From a bacterium (GTDB lineage Bacteria > Actinomycetota > Thermoleophilia > Solirubrobacterales > Solirubrobacteraceae): a stretch of DNA of 64,000 bases. This document shows, one piece after another, positions 1 to 13,258 of this stretch. Every line of letters starts with the position of its first letter. Position 1 is the stretch's first letter. The position numbers and the translations under genes were made by a program. Where the stretch lies: NCBI GenBank assembly GCA_021323635.1, contig JAJPKQ010000037.1, positions 62,001-126,000 on the forward strand. The letters are read 5' to 3'. The notes under the pieces were generated by a model that had not been told where the DNA came from, searched no databases, and worked only from the letters and a program-made list of their open reading frames with translations.

Positions 1-915
1 GGCGAGCTCTGCGACCAGCGGCTCTTCGGGCGGGACGTGGATACGTTCGACCACGCTCTCCTGGCGGCAGGATCGCTCGTCTTCCTGCTGGTCTTCGACA
101 CGGGTCCAGCGCGAGACCTCGATCGTCCGGCTCAGGTAGTCCACGGCGACCAGCGCCTCTGCAGTCGTCGCAGCCAGTCGCCGAATCTTGCTTTCGGTGA
201 TGCGGCTCGCCGAGAGGCTTGCGATCAGCCCGTCGGCGAATATCAGATGAGCCACGGCGTAGTCGAAGGAGGGCTCAGCTGAGCGCACGCTCAGCCCGGC
301 GCTCTGGACGTGGAGCAGGTCGGCCCTGGCCAGCGAGAGAACGATGTGAACGTCGTGGAGCATCAGGTCCTGAACTACGTCCGCGTCGGTGATTCGTCCG
401 TCGAAAGGGCTCAAGCGCTGGATGTCAAGCGCAACCAGTGACTGGGAGCCGAGCAGCTTGCGCAGCTCGCCGATCGCCGGGTTGAAGTGCTCGATGAGGC
501 CCACCTGGACGATGCGCTCCGGGGCCGCCGCGGCCGCCGCGCACAGCATCTGCGCTTCACCTCGATCGAGCGCGACGGGCTTCTCGATCAGCACATCGAC
601 GCCGGCGGCGATCGCCGCCGTCGCCTGCTCGACGTGCCTGCTGCTCGGCGAGGCGATCGAGACGGCCTGGACGTCGGCAAGGAGATCCTCCAGCGAGCCG
701 TAGACACGCGTTTCGTAACGCTCTGCGACGGCGCGAGCACGTGCGCGGTCGGTGTCATAGACGCCATGAAGCTCACAGAGCCCACCCAGACCGGAATAGA
801 CGCGCGCATGACGCCTGCCCATGTAGCCTGCCCCGACCACGCCCACGCGGCACGGCGCTCTCCGAGCGCGTGCTCCGCGGCGCTGCCGGCGACGATCGAT
901 CGGTAGGGAGGGCAT
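1..915 (-). CDS. Gfo/Idh/MocA-family NAD(P)-dependent oxidoreductase, 3' end outside window
   Basis: This frame is open from position 915 to the window edge (305 codons), so it is absent from the ORF track. The ATG at 915 is followed by a basic stretch and then a Rossmann nucleotide-binding motif (VGVVGAGYMGRRHARVY, about residues 24-40). An EKPVALDRGEA motif follows near residue 105; its EKP is the family's cofactor/substrate-site signature. QDLMLHDVHIVLSL, about residue 175, matches the conserved D-x(n)-HD catalytic segment. The family uses NAD(P)H to oxidise or reduce sugars, inositols or related substrates; the substrate cannot be assigned here. Only about 20-40 C-terminal residues should be missing, judged by usual family length. 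A shorter start at one of the GTG codons just before the Rossmann motif is possible. Confidence 0.85.
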   Translation of the reverse strand, partial: MPSLPIDRRRQRRGARARRAPCRVGVVGAGYMGRRHARVYSGLGGLCELHGVYDTDRARARAVAERYETRVYGSLEDLLADVQAVSIASPSSRHVEQATAAIAAGVDVLIEKPVALDRGEAQMLCAAAAAAPERIVQVGLIEHFNPAIGELRKLLGSQSLVALDIQRLSPFDGRITDADVVQDLMLHDVHIVLSLARADLLHVQSAGLSVRSAEPSFDYAVAHLIFADGLIASLSASRITESKIRRLAATTAEALVAVDYLSRTIEVSRWTRVEDQQEDERSCRQESVVERIHVPPEEPLVAELA

Positions 916-1089
916 CGGTTTGCCCCGTTGATCGACCGGCGCCGGCGCCGCTTTAGCATGCCGACTCGGGTGTCCGGCGCGCCGCGCTCGATCGACTTGC
1001 CACCGACAGCCGAGCCGGCGTGCGCCGAGGGGGCTCCTGCCATACGCTGTATGCTGCCTGTCGGGTCCACTCCAGTGAAGGAGGACGAG

Positions 1090-1584
1090 TTGCCCGAGAT
1101 CACACCATTCCTGTGGTTCGACGACCAGGCCGAGGAGGCCGCCGCCTTCTACGTCTCACTGTTTCCCAACTCGCGGATCGAGCAGATCGTGCGCTACGGC
1201 GAGGCCGGGCCGGGACCGACGGGCTCGGTGATGACGGTGCGCTTCAGCCTCGACGGCGCCCCCTTCACTGCGCTCAACGGCGGCCCCGCCCACTACGGCT
1301 TCGACGAGTCGATCTCCTTCGTGGTGAGCTGCGCAAGCCAGGAGGAGGTCGACCGCTACTGGACGGCGCTGACCGAGGGCGGCGAGGAGATCGCCTGCGG
1401 CTGGTGCAAGGACCGCTACGGCCTGCGCTGGCAGATCGTCCCCGCTGGGCTCAAGGAGCTGCTCGCCGACCCGGACCCCGCGCGGGCAGCGCGCGCTACA
1501 CAGGCGATGCTGGCGATGAAGAAGCTTGATCTGGAGGCGATGCGGCAGGCGGCAGCGGGTGGCTTGAGGGAGGCGAGCGCCTGA
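1090..1584 (+). CDS. VOC-fold (PhnB-like / 3-demethylubiquinone methyltransferase-type) protein
   Basis: This protein of 164 residues opens with PEITPFLWFDDQAEEAAAFY, the typical first strand and helix of PhnB-like vicinal-oxygen-chelate proteins. It continues through VRFSLDGAPFTALNGGP and CGWCKDRYGLRWQIVP, both characteristic of this subfamily. I place the start at the TTG at 1090 because a strong ribosome-binding site (AAGGAGG) lies 5 bases upstream and the protein then has the usual family length. The longer ORF in the track adds an arginine-rich leader that looks non-coding. Family members act as small dimeric metal-binding or resistance-type proteins, and many have no known substrate. 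It stands alone, convergent with leuA. Confidence 0.85.
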   Translation: MPEITPFLWFDDQAEEAAAFYVSLFPNSRIEQIVRYGEAGPGPTGSVMTVRFSLDGAPFTALNGGPAHYGFDESISFVVSCASQEEVDRYWTALTEGGEEIACGWCKDRYGLRWQIVPAGLKELLADPDPARAARATQAMLAMKKLDLEAMRQAAAGGLREASA

Positions 1585-1608
1585 GCCCCCGCAGGCTCGC
1601 GCTGCTCT

Positions 1609-1622
1609 GCGCGGATCCGCGC
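1609..1622. terminator. Perfect palindrome between convergent VOC gene and leuA
   Basis: GCGCGGATCCGCGC is a perfect 14-base palindrome placed directly before the leuA stop and about 25 bases after the stop of the VOC-fold gene. As RNA it could fold into a 5-bp stem with a GATC loop on either strand. There is no U-tract, so a terminator role is only suggested by its position. Confidence 0.3.
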
Positions 1623-3272
<1,650 letters not shown>

Positions 3273-3475
3273 CTGCTCATCGATCCTTTCTCGTGACTGC
3301 TGCTGCTTCCTTCATCGTTCCCTGGTCTCTGCGGCGTGCGGCCGCGTGTGCGCTATTCCCCCCGCGGGGGGAGCAGAAGGGAGGGAAGGTGCAGCGAGAT
3401 CGACGACATCGCAGCTCCAAGGCTAGCAGGCGCTCGGAGTGCCAGCGCACGTCACCTGAGCGGGCCCTGGACCAA
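3273..3475. other. leuA upstream leader region
   Basis: This stretch has no convincing gene. On the leuA strand it contains a perfect CCCCCCGCGGGGGG palindrome (3358-3371) about 90 bases before the start codon. A 12-codon frame (MKEAAAVTRKDR) ends just before leuA. A leucine-rich run (LLALEL) occurs in one frame but with no plausible stop or paired hairpins, so leucine attenuation is not supported. The promoter probably lies here, but no clear -35/-10 pair can be picked out. Confidence 0.35.
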
Positions 3476-3600
3476 GACGCCACCGCAGTCGCGGCCGTCG
3501 GCAAGGCCCTCGCTCGAGATCGCACTGCAGCACCCGCGCCCCTGCCATGATCAGGGGACACCTGTAGCTGATCTGGAGGCGCACGCGCAACGAATTCGCA
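3476..3600 (-). pseudogene. Decayed 3' end of a PIN-domain (VapC-type) toxin gene
   Basis: This segment is a diverged copy of the 3' end of the intact vapC at 4250-4657. Shared blocks include GGCCGTCGGCAAG, CTCGCT, GATCAGGG and GTAGCTGATCTG in the same order and nearly the same spacing. Translated on the minus strand it gives ISYRCPLIMAGARVLQCDLE against ISYWDALIVAAARALRCRVI of the intact toxin. Later residues lose frame (insertions and deletions), and no start or antitoxin accompanies it. It is therefore a relic of a second, related toxin-antitoxin pair. Confidence 0.65.
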
Positions 3601-3656
3601 CAGCTTGAAGCCAGGCCCCCCGCCAACGCTGAAAAGCTACATGAGCATGCTACTGT

Positions 3657-4043
3657 ATGAGCACGCCACTCGAGCATCGACTGCAGGTCCTCATCGACGA
3701 TCGCCGCCATCGGCGCCTAGCTCAGATTGCAAGTGAGCGCGGTGTCTCGATTGCGGCAGTTGTGCGCGAAGCGATCGACCAAGGCCTTGGCAGCTCCGAG
3801 CTGCGGCGCTCGGCGGCCGGGAGGCGGCTGCTCGCTGCGCCGGAGATGCCGGTTCCCGATCCACGTGCGCTGCGCGCCGAGCTCGGCTCGCTGCGTCCAC
3901 GCCAGGCGCAGATACCGGAGCGAGACACACGCGCTTGGACTGGACCACGCGGAGCTGCATTCGCCGCTGCTCAGGCCGACGGCAGAGGACCTGATCGAGG
4001 GCCTGGCGCTATTGAGCCGCTCGACCAGGCTCGGCGCATTTGA
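3657..4043 (+). CDS. Ribbon-helix-helix (VapB/CopG-like) antitoxin, C-terminus run into toxin remnant
   Basis: The first 80 or so residues look like a CopG-type antitoxin: MSTPLEHRLQVLIDD, then a helix-turn-helix-like segment (LAQIASERGVSIAAVVREAI) and a short linker (ELRRSAAGRRLLAAPEMPVP). From about residue 85 the frame continues as proline/arginine-rich sequence that reads as an out-of-frame translation of the downstream toxin fragment. The original antitoxin stop therefore appears lost in a deletion that also removed the toxin's start. An intact DNA-binding domain could still be made, but there is no functional toxin partner here. Confidence 0.6.
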   Translation: MSTPLEHRLQVLIDDRRHRRLAQIASERGVSIAAVVREAIDQGLGSSELRRSAAGRRLLAAPEMPVPDPRALRAELGSLRPRQAQIPERDTRAWTGPRGAAFAAAQADGRGPDRGPGAIEPLDQARRI

Positions 4044-4242
4044 CGCTGTGCGCGGCGCCTGCGCGGCGCGGAGCGGCTGCACAGCGCTGATCTCCGCAGA
4101 CGATGCCTTCGCCGAGCTTGTCGGGATCGACCACTTCGTGCCGCCGGTGGCCCTCACAAGGGCGCTCGCGGAGGGAGGCAGTGCAGCGCCGCACCGCACT
4201 CCGATAGCGCTTGATTGCTACCGTCGCGGGGGCTGTCAGTAG
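3922..4242 (+). pseudogene. VapC (PIN-domain) toxin fragment, N-terminal half missing
   Basis: In the +1 frame relative to the antitoxin, codons from about 3922 encode LLRPTAEDLIEGLALL, then RLGAFDAVRGACAARSGC and ALISADDAFAELVGIDHFVP. This is the second half of a PIN ribonuclease, with the conserved aspartates of the FDAV and SADDAF segments. The first half, including the first catalytic aspartate (the usual LDTN/LDSS motif), is absent. No start codon or ribosome-binding site lies ahead of it. It is a toxin inactivated by deletion, fused in the DNA to the upstream antitoxin gene. Confidence 0.7.
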
Positions 4243-4249
4243 CTGCTCG

Positions 4250-4657
4250 TCATCTGAATGGGTTCGCGACGACGACTCCACCGTAGTCCTGGCCGTCGGC
4301 AAGATCCTCGCTGAAGATCACTCTGCAGCGCAGCGCCCGCGCCGCCGCCACGATCAGGGCATCCCAGTAGCTGATCTGCCAGCGCTCGCGAGTCTGCAGC
4401 GCATCCCACATCATCGGCTGGGTTATGTCGGCAACATTGAAGCGAGACCAGCTCTCAATCAGGCCGAGCGCCTGCCCGTGCGTGATCCGATCCTCTCGCG
4501 AGGCTCTGGTCGCCTGCACGTAGAACTCCTGCAGAACTTGGACTGAGAGCGCGGTGTCGCGCGCCGCCAGCAGCTCACGCGCCCGGGCGACCTTTGCCCT
4601 CTCCTCCTCTGCCGTCGAGATCGAGTAGAGGAGCACGTTCGTATCAAGAAATCTCAC
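4250..4657 (-). CDS. vapC: VapC-type PIN-domain ribonuclease toxin
   Basis: This 135-residue protein starts with VRFLDTNVLLYSIS, the first PIN strand with its catalytic aspartate. It has a conserved glutamate in LQEFYVQATR and ends with ISYWDALIVAAA and IFSEDLADGQDYGGV, the remaining acidic residues and the typical C-terminal signature. VapC toxins cleave RNA and are held inactive by their antitoxin. The GTG start at 4657 gives the correct PIN N-terminus and overlaps the antitoxin stop by 14 bases, typical of coupled TA pairs. The longer start in the ORF track would add 46 residues that overlap the antitoxin out of frame and is rejected. Confidence 0.92.
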   Translation of the reverse strand: MRFLDTNVLLYSISTAEEERAKVARARELLAARDTALSVQVLQEFYVQATRASREDRITHGQALGLIESWSRFNVADITQPMMWDALQTRERWQISYWDALIVAAARALRCRVIFSEDLADGQDYGGVVVANPFR

Positions 4658-4886
4658 GGTCGTAGAGCTCTTCGCGCCCGAGACGATCGGCGGCACGGAA
4701 GCTCGCGATCTGCTCGCGGATCGCCCTTTCCTGCTCCTCCAGCCTGCGAAGGCGAGGCTCGTCGTCGTCTGCCATGGCGCGCAGGAGCTCGCCAACGAGG
4801 GCGCTGACCGATGTATCGCGTTCGGCGGCCTTTACACGGGCCAGGCGATAGACATCATCGGGCAGAGAGACTGTCAGGTTCTTCAT
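4644..4886 (-). CDS. vapB: Ribbon-helix-helix antitoxin of vapC
   Basis: The 80-residue protein begins MKNLTVSLPDDVYRLARVKA, the DNA-contacting strand and first helix of ribbon-helix-helix antitoxins, followed by ERDTSVSALVGELLRAM. Its acidic/arginine-rich C-terminal tail (LEEQERAIREQIASF) is where toxin binding is expected. It precedes vapC with a 14-base overlap. An inverted repeat directly in front of the start codon suggests autorepression by the VapBC complex. No ribosome-binding site is visible, so a leaderless transcript is plausible. Confidence 0.92.
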   Translation of the reverse strand: MKNLTVSLPDDVYRLARVKAAERDTSVSALVGELLRAMADDDEPRLRRLEEQERAIREQIASFRAADRLGREELYDREIS

Positions 4887-4905
4887 ACTGTGATTCTAAC
4901 ACAGT
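4887..4905 (-). promoter_or_regulatory. Palindromic operator / leaderless promoter of vapBC
   Basis: On the vapB strand ACTGTG-TTAGAAT-CACAGT is a perfect 6-bp inverted repeat with a 7-base spacer, ending right at the vapB ATG. It contains TAGAAT, a good -10 match six bases before the start codon. This arrangement would give a leaderless mRNA repressed by VapB binding across the -10 box. I found no clear -35. Confidence 0.55.
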
Positions 4906-5029
4906 CTCACTGACTCACGGGATCACAGAAACACGGAAGACACGCCGGCAATGACGGCCTCAAGCGAGGATGCCGAGTCGCCGGATGGCGACTGTCGCTC
5001 GCGCCGCCTCCAGTCGGCCCGCCCTGCGC

Positions 5030-8007
<2,978 letters not shown>

Positions 8008-8045
8008 TCAGGGAGCCCTCGCCCGGTCAGGCGCTCTCGCTATGG

Positions 8046-8078
8046 GACCCAACCCGGGGTGATGGACCAAATTGGGTC
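8046..8078. promoter_or_regulatory. Inverted repeat at the start of the XRE regulator gene
   Basis: GACCCAA (8046-8052) and TTGGGTC (8072-8078) form a perfect 7-bp inverted repeat with a 19-base spacer. It straddles the first possible start codon of the downstream XRE regulator. Such placement suits an autoregulatory operator, or a hairpin limiting translation; neither is shown. Confidence 0.35.
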
Positions 8079-8333
8079 AAAAATGATGGTCGTGAACGTC
8101 GCCAGGCTGCTCGGCGCGAGACGCCGCTCTTCAGGCCTCAAGCAGGAGCGGTTGGCCTACAGGGCCGGCGCCACACAGACTTACATCGGCCGCGTCGAGC
8201 ACAGGCGCGCCAACCCTTCGCTCTCCTCCCTGGAGCGGATCATTGCCGCCATCGGCAGGGAGCTTCGCCTGAACGCCGCCGCAGACGATCTTCCATCTGG
8301 AGAAGCGCGGCGCGGCGAAGCCCCCGGCACAGC

Positions 8334-8337
<4 letters not shown>
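8062..8337 (+). CDS. Small XRE-family helix-turn-helix regulator
   Basis: The 91-residue product carries a single XRE/Cro-type DNA-binding domain: [20 protein letters not shown], then [20 protein letters not shown] and [15 protein letters not shown]. The tail is short and arginine-rich with no second domain. An alternative ATG at 8083 would give 84 residues and leave the DNA-binding domain intact. Its 3' end overlaps the ilvC stop codon by 3 bases in convergent orientation. It resembles HipB-like antitoxin-type regulators in size, but no toxin gene lies next to it. Targets are unknown; it may control itself through the inverted repeat at its start. Confidence 0.8.
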
Positions 8338-9323
<986 letters not shown>

Positions 9324-9513
9324 GGCGGGAGCATACCGGCAGGGCGCCGCCGCTGGGCGCTGCCGTCGCACGCCACCGCTAGCGTGCCCATGCGCCGGCG
9401 GCTGCGCTGCAGATCCTTCGCGGGAGGACAGATCCACAAGGACGATCCATCGGCTTGCGGCCAGGCAAGCGCTGGCCGACGGCATGCGAAGGGCCTGAAG
9501 CTGTCGTCAATGC

Positions 9514-10353
9514 TCACGCCTCCGCGGCGGCCACGAGCGCCCGTCCTGGGACAGCCAGCGCTCCTGCGGCATCGGTGTAGGGAGCCATGCGTTGCTCAAG
9601 CTCTGCGCGGAGGCGCCCGAGCGCCTCGGGCGCAAGGCCCATCACCGCGTCGTGGAAGGATCGCGAGAGGTCGAGGCGGCGATCGAAGAAGGAGTCGAAG
9701 TCCGCATGACGCTCGCACAGCTCGACCACCGTGATCGTCACCTCAAGGAAGCCCGCGCCCTCGATAAGCTCGCGCAGACGCTTCTGGTCCCCCAGCGCGA
9801 AGGGTCCAGGCGCGCCCGCGGGAGCTGGGACGATCAGCCCCTGCTCGGCTGCAAGGGCGGTCGGGATCGCAGACCAGGGGTTTGCCTCCTGCGCGTCCCA
9901 GACCGCAAGCGCCAGGCGCCCGCCGGGGCGCAGCACGCGGCGGCATTCGCGCAGCATCGACTCGGGGTGCTCAAGCAGCATCAGCCCGAAGCGGCAGATC
10001 ACCGCATCGATCGACGCCACCGACATGTCGATCCATTCGGCGTCGATGCGCCGATGCTCGACATTGTCAAGCCCAAGCTCCGCCGCGCGCGCCTTAGCGT
10101 GCGCGAGCATCGCCTCGGAGCGATCGCTGAAGATCAGCCTTCCGGTCGCTCCGATCAGCGCCGCTGCGCGATAGCCGCAATCGCCAAGCCCGGCGGCGAG
10201 CTCAAGGATGCTCTGACCCGGCTGCGGATCGGCCGCCGCGATCAGCGCATCTGTGAGCGGAGCAAATTGCTCGCGCAGCGCACCGGCGTGACGCGCCCAG
10301 CCGGCCGCCAGCTCCTCCCAGTGATCCCCCTGGCCCTCCCCAGCTGCGCTCAA
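9514..10353 (-). CDS. Class I SAM-dependent methyltransferase
   Basis: The 279-residue protein has the SAM-binding motif ILELAAGLGDCGYRAA, an acidic segment RLIFSDRSEAMLAHAKARAA, and the later motifs VICRFGLMLLEHPESMLREC and RVLRPGGRLALAVWDAQ. This is a complete seven-strand methyltransferase of the UbiE/Methyltransf_11 type. The best start is the TTG at 10353, preceded by GAGAGG and just downstream of menE. Its position directly after menE makes it a candidate for the demethylmenaquinone methylation step. Its motifs are not specifically those of MenG/UbiE, so the substrate is unassigned. Confidence 0.8.
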   Translation of the reverse strand: MSAAGEGQGDHWEELAAGWARHAGALREQFAPLTDALIAAADPQPGQSILELAAGLGDCGYRAAALIGATGRLIFSDRSEAMLAHAKARAAELGLDNVEHRRIDAEWIDMSVASIDAVICRFGLMLLEHPESMLRECRRVLRPGGRLALAVWDAQEANPWSAIPTALAAEQGLIVPAPAGAPGPFALGDQKRLRELIEGAGFLEVTITVVELCERHADFDSFFDRRLDLSRSFHDAVMGLAPEALGRLRAELEQRMAPYTDAAGALAVPGRALVAAAEA

Positions 10354-10387
10354 CGATCCTCTCGCTTCGCGGCTGCCCGCATGTCGC

Positions 10388-11743
10388 TCATCGACCGCCC
10401 TCGGCGGGCGCTCGCTCGGGCTCGGGGGCCTGAACTTGGCGGCGCAGCAGCTTTCCGGACGCTGTGCGCGGAAGCGGCCGATCGCTGATGGCAAATGCCT
10501 TTGGCACCTTGAAGGGCGCCAGCTGCCGTGAGCAATGAGCGCGCAGCTCACGCTCAGCGGGCATGAAGCCCGCCACGGGCACGACGACCGCGCACACCGC
10601 CTCGCCCCACTGCTGATCGGGGCGGCCGATGACCGCCGCCTCCAGCACTTCCGGGTGGCGCGCGAGCACCGCCTCGACCTCCTCGGGCGAGATGTTCTCA
10701 CCGCCGGAGATGATCGTCTCGGAGATGCGCCCGCGCACCTGCAGGCGACCATCAGCGTCCAGCGCGCCCAGGTCGCCGGTGTGCAGCCAACCATCCTCGC
10801 TGAGCGCGCCCGGCGCGATCGTCGGGCCGGCAAGCAGAATCTCGCCGTCGGCGGCGATCCTGACCCTGGTGCAGAACAGCGGTCGCGCCCCGCCGCCAGG
10901 ATCTGCGACCGGCTCGGTAGCAGCCTGCGCGCAGGACTCGCTCATGCCATAGGTCACCCTGACGGCAACGCCCGCCTCGCGCGCTGTGCTCAGCAGGTCC
11001 TCTCCCACCGGACCGCCGCCGATCAGCGCGCAGCGCAGGCTCGGCGGCTGCCTCAGACCCCTCTCAAGGAGGCGTCCGAGCATCGTCGCGACAAGGCTCA
11101 CGACCGTGATCCGCTCCTCCCGCAGGGCGGTGAGCACCGGCTCGGTGGCGAAGCGCTCGTGGACGACCGCGGTGGTCGAGCAGATCGCGCTGCGCAGCAG
11201 GATCGAGAGGCCGCCGATGTGCGCCAGCGGCATCACGCACAGCCACCGATCGTGCGGCTCGCAGCCGATTGCAACCGCCGAGCCGAGCGTCGCAAAGAGG
11301 ATGTTGCGATAGGTCAGCGCGACCGGCTTGGGTCGCGCGCTCGTGCCCGAGGTGAAGATCTCGATCGCGACCGCATCAAGGTCGTGCGTGCGAGCGCTCA
11401 GCGTAGGTGCCTGCTGTGGCGCATGCGCGAGCGGCTGCTCGATGCTGACCACACAGCCGGCGCTGCGCTGCTTGCGCTCCTCGTCTGAAAGCCGCAGATC
11501 GATCGGCACGGCAATGGCCTCGGCGAGCAGGATCGCGTGCAGCGCGATCGCAAAGTCGATGCCGGCGGGCAGCGCCAGGGCGACGCGCTGCTGGGGCCTG
11601 ACGCCGAGAGCTGCAAGGCGCTCGGCGCCAAGCGTGGCGCCCCACAGCAGCTGCGCATAGCTGATCGCCCCCCCGGCAGACTCGACCGCCACGTGCTCCG
11701 GGCGGCGCTCGGCGCTGCGCTCAAGCCAGGATTGCACTCTCAT
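10388..11743 (-). CDS. menE: o-Succinylbenzoate-CoA ligase (MenE), ANL superfamily
   Basis: MenE activates o-succinylbenzoate with ATP and CoA, feeding MenB. The 451-residue protein has the AMP-binding P-loop IEIFTSGTSARPKPVALT, the A5-like YGMSESCAQAA, and the motif DGWLHTGDLGALDADGRLQVRGR. It also has ISGGENISPEEVE and the catalytic lysine in LPRTASGKLLRR. It is short, as MenE usually is. Assignment as MenE rather than another acyl-CoA ligase rests on being encoded among menB, menA, menC, menD, menF and menH. It may be cotranscribed with the methyltransferase 34 bases downstream. Confidence 0.88.
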   Translation of the reverse strand: MRVQSWLERSAERRPEHVAVESAGGAISYAQLLWGATLGAERLAALGVRPQQRVALALPAGIDFAIALHAILLAEAIAVPIDLRLSDEERKQRSAGCVVSIEQPLAHAPQQAPTLSARTHDLDAVAIEIFTSGTSARPKPVALTYRNILFATLGSAVAIGCEPHDRWLCVMPLAHIGGLSILLRSAICSTTAVVHERFATEPVLTALREERITVVSLVATMLGRLLERGLRQPPSLRCALIGGGPVGEDLLSTAREAGVAVRVTYGMSESCAQAATEPVADPGGGARPLFCTRVRIAADGEILLAGPTIAPGALSEDGWLHTGDLGALDADGRLQVRGRISETIISGGENISPEEVEAVLARHPEVLEAAVIGRPDQQWGEAVCAVVVPVAGFMPAERELRAHCSRQLAPFKVPKAFAISDRPLPRTASGKLLRRQVQAPEPERAPAEGGR

Positions 11744-11864
11744 CTCGGCCGATCAGTCTGACAGCCTCTTGCCCAGCGGCCATCGATCGCCAGCGGGCTG
11801 GAGCTGCGACCGCCTGCGCGCATCCTGCCGGCAGCGCTCGAGCGCGCGGCCAAGCCCGCGGCGC

Positions 11865-13169
11865 TTACCTCGGAACGACTTCTTCCCCACCGGCAAGCAG
11901 CGCCGCGACGCGGATCAGCGTGCCCGCTTCCTCGACCGTCCAGGGCCACTCCCGGCCGGTCGCGATCCAGTTGCTCTCGGTGGCCCCCAGCCACTTGCTT
12001 GCAAGTTCCGTGTAGCCGACGTGCTCGGCCGCCAGGGCGATCCCCGCGTCGGGCGCATACGGCTCCGCCTGCGAGGGCGTCGGCAGCCGACCCGAGCTGA
12101 ACCACGCCGGACAGCCGAGCGTGAGCAGCGCCAGCGTCTCGCTGCCGTGCGCGACGCCCGGCTGCAGCCCGGCAAAGCTCGGCCACGCTTGCACCACCCC
12201 GCCAAGGCCCTCATCCCAGAAGCGCTCGTAGCTGCTGCTGCCCACTTCCGCGGGTTCGCACGCGGTGAAACTGTAGGCGGGGTCGCCATCGGCGACGCAG
12301 AAGATCCCTGTGCCGCATCGTTCCCAGAGATACTCTCCCATCGCCGCTTCGATGTTCGCGGCGACCCCGTGCCAGTAGGCGGCCTGCGCGGGCTTGCCGA
12401 GATAGGTTTCGGCCAGCCAGGCATATGCGTTCAGCCCCTGAACCACCTCGGCGTTGTCCATCGTGTATTTCGCCGTGTACCAGGGATCGGCGCCCGTCAG
12501 GTAAGGCGTTGTGCCGATGTTCGCGATCGCCGCGTTGGCGATCGCTTCGATCAGGTACGGGTAGTCGTTGGGCGCTTCCGAGCTCAGCATCGCCACAGCT
12601 TCCAGAGGGTCGACCTTTGCCCACGCTCCCAGCACGCTGAGGAAGGTCGCTGCCCAGGAGTCCTCCGCGTCGTAGTAGGCGCGCCCGTACATCGGGCTTT
12701 CCGCGTTTTCCTGCAGCACTTTTTCCTCGGTGCAGGTGCTGCCCGGTGTGCCCGTGTAGCGGTCGCGGTAGTAGTAGACGGTGCCCGCTTGGGGCGTCGG
12801 CACCGCATCGTCCGGCCAGTTGAGGTGGCGAAAGTACCATTCGACCCATTCCTTGACGGCCTTCAGGTCGGCGGCGCGCGCTTCGGAGCCGGCGAGGGTC
12901 GAGGCTGCAAGCAGGCCGAGCGCGGCGTAGTTGGCGCGGTAGGCATCGATCAGCTGCGTCTCTTCGGCACCGTAGGAGAAGGGGGCCTGGGCGATCGCCC
13001 CTCGCGCGGGGCCGCTGCAGTGGGCCTGTGCGCTGTTGATGATCCAGCTTGCTTCGGCAGCCGCCTCCGAGGCGAGCGATGCCTGCGCTGCCGCGGGCGT
13101 CAGCACAAGTGCAAGCGCAGCTGCGATCCCCGCCGCGACGGCCCTTTTCGCTCCTCCCAAGTGCTGCAC
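11865..13169 (-). CDS. Exported protein of unknown function, aromatic-rich, possibly an alpha/alpha-toroid
   Basis: The protein has an N-terminal signal peptide (AVAAGIAAALALVLTPAAAQA) and then about 400 residues rich in Trp, Tyr and helix-forming segments with conserved-looking pairs such as YGRAYYDAEDSWAATF and YTMDNAEVVQGLNAYAW. The repeated helical pattern and scattered acidic/aromatic residues resemble secreted six-hairpin glycosidase-like folds, but I recognise no family motif. Several cysteines (CSGP, CTEE, CGTGIFC, CEP) could form disulfides outside the cell. Glutamate is mostly encoded by GAA, unlike the flanking men genes. The GTG at 13169 puts the signal peptide at a normal position; the ATG at 13220 would add 17 residues. 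It separates menE from menB. Confidence 0.75.
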   Translation of the reverse strand: MQHLGGAKRAVAAGIAAALALVLTPAAAQASLASEAAAEASWIINSAQAHCSGPARGAIAQAPFSYGAEETQLIDAYRANYAALGLLAASTLAGSEARAADLKAVKEWVEWYFRHLNWPDDAVPTPQAGTVYYYRDRYTGTPGSTCTEEKVLQENAESPMYGRAYYDAEDSWAATFLSVLGAWAKVDPLEAVAMLSSEAPNDYPYLIEAIANAAIANIGTTPYLTGADPWYTAKYTMDNAEVVQGLNAYAWLAETYLGKPAQAAYWHGVAANIEAAMGEYLWERCGTGIFCVADGDPAYSFTACEPAEVGSSSYERFWDEGLGGVVQAWPSFAGLQPGVAHGSETLALLTLGCPAWFSSGRLPTPSQAEPYAPDAGIALAAEHVGYTELASKWLGATESNWIATGREWPWTVEEAGTLIRVAALLAGGEEVVPR

Positions 13170-13258
13170 GCGGCGATCATACACGGCGCTGGCCAAACGC
13201 CCGCGACGGCCGCCGGCCATAAGTCGCGGCGCGGCCGCGGACGGTAGCCTGTTGCGCC

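Noticed and set aside
3372-3460. Leucine-rich run on the leuA strand that might be an attenuation leader peptide
   Set aside because: The frame has no clear start with a ribosome-binding site, does not stop after the leucine run, and no alternative hairpins or U-rich terminator follow.
10350-10391. 13-codon frame overlapping the menE stop (MSDMRAAAKREDR)
   Set aside because: Although its ATG overlaps the menE stop, it is too short and in a different frame from the methyltransferase. The overlap with the TTG start is more likely chance.
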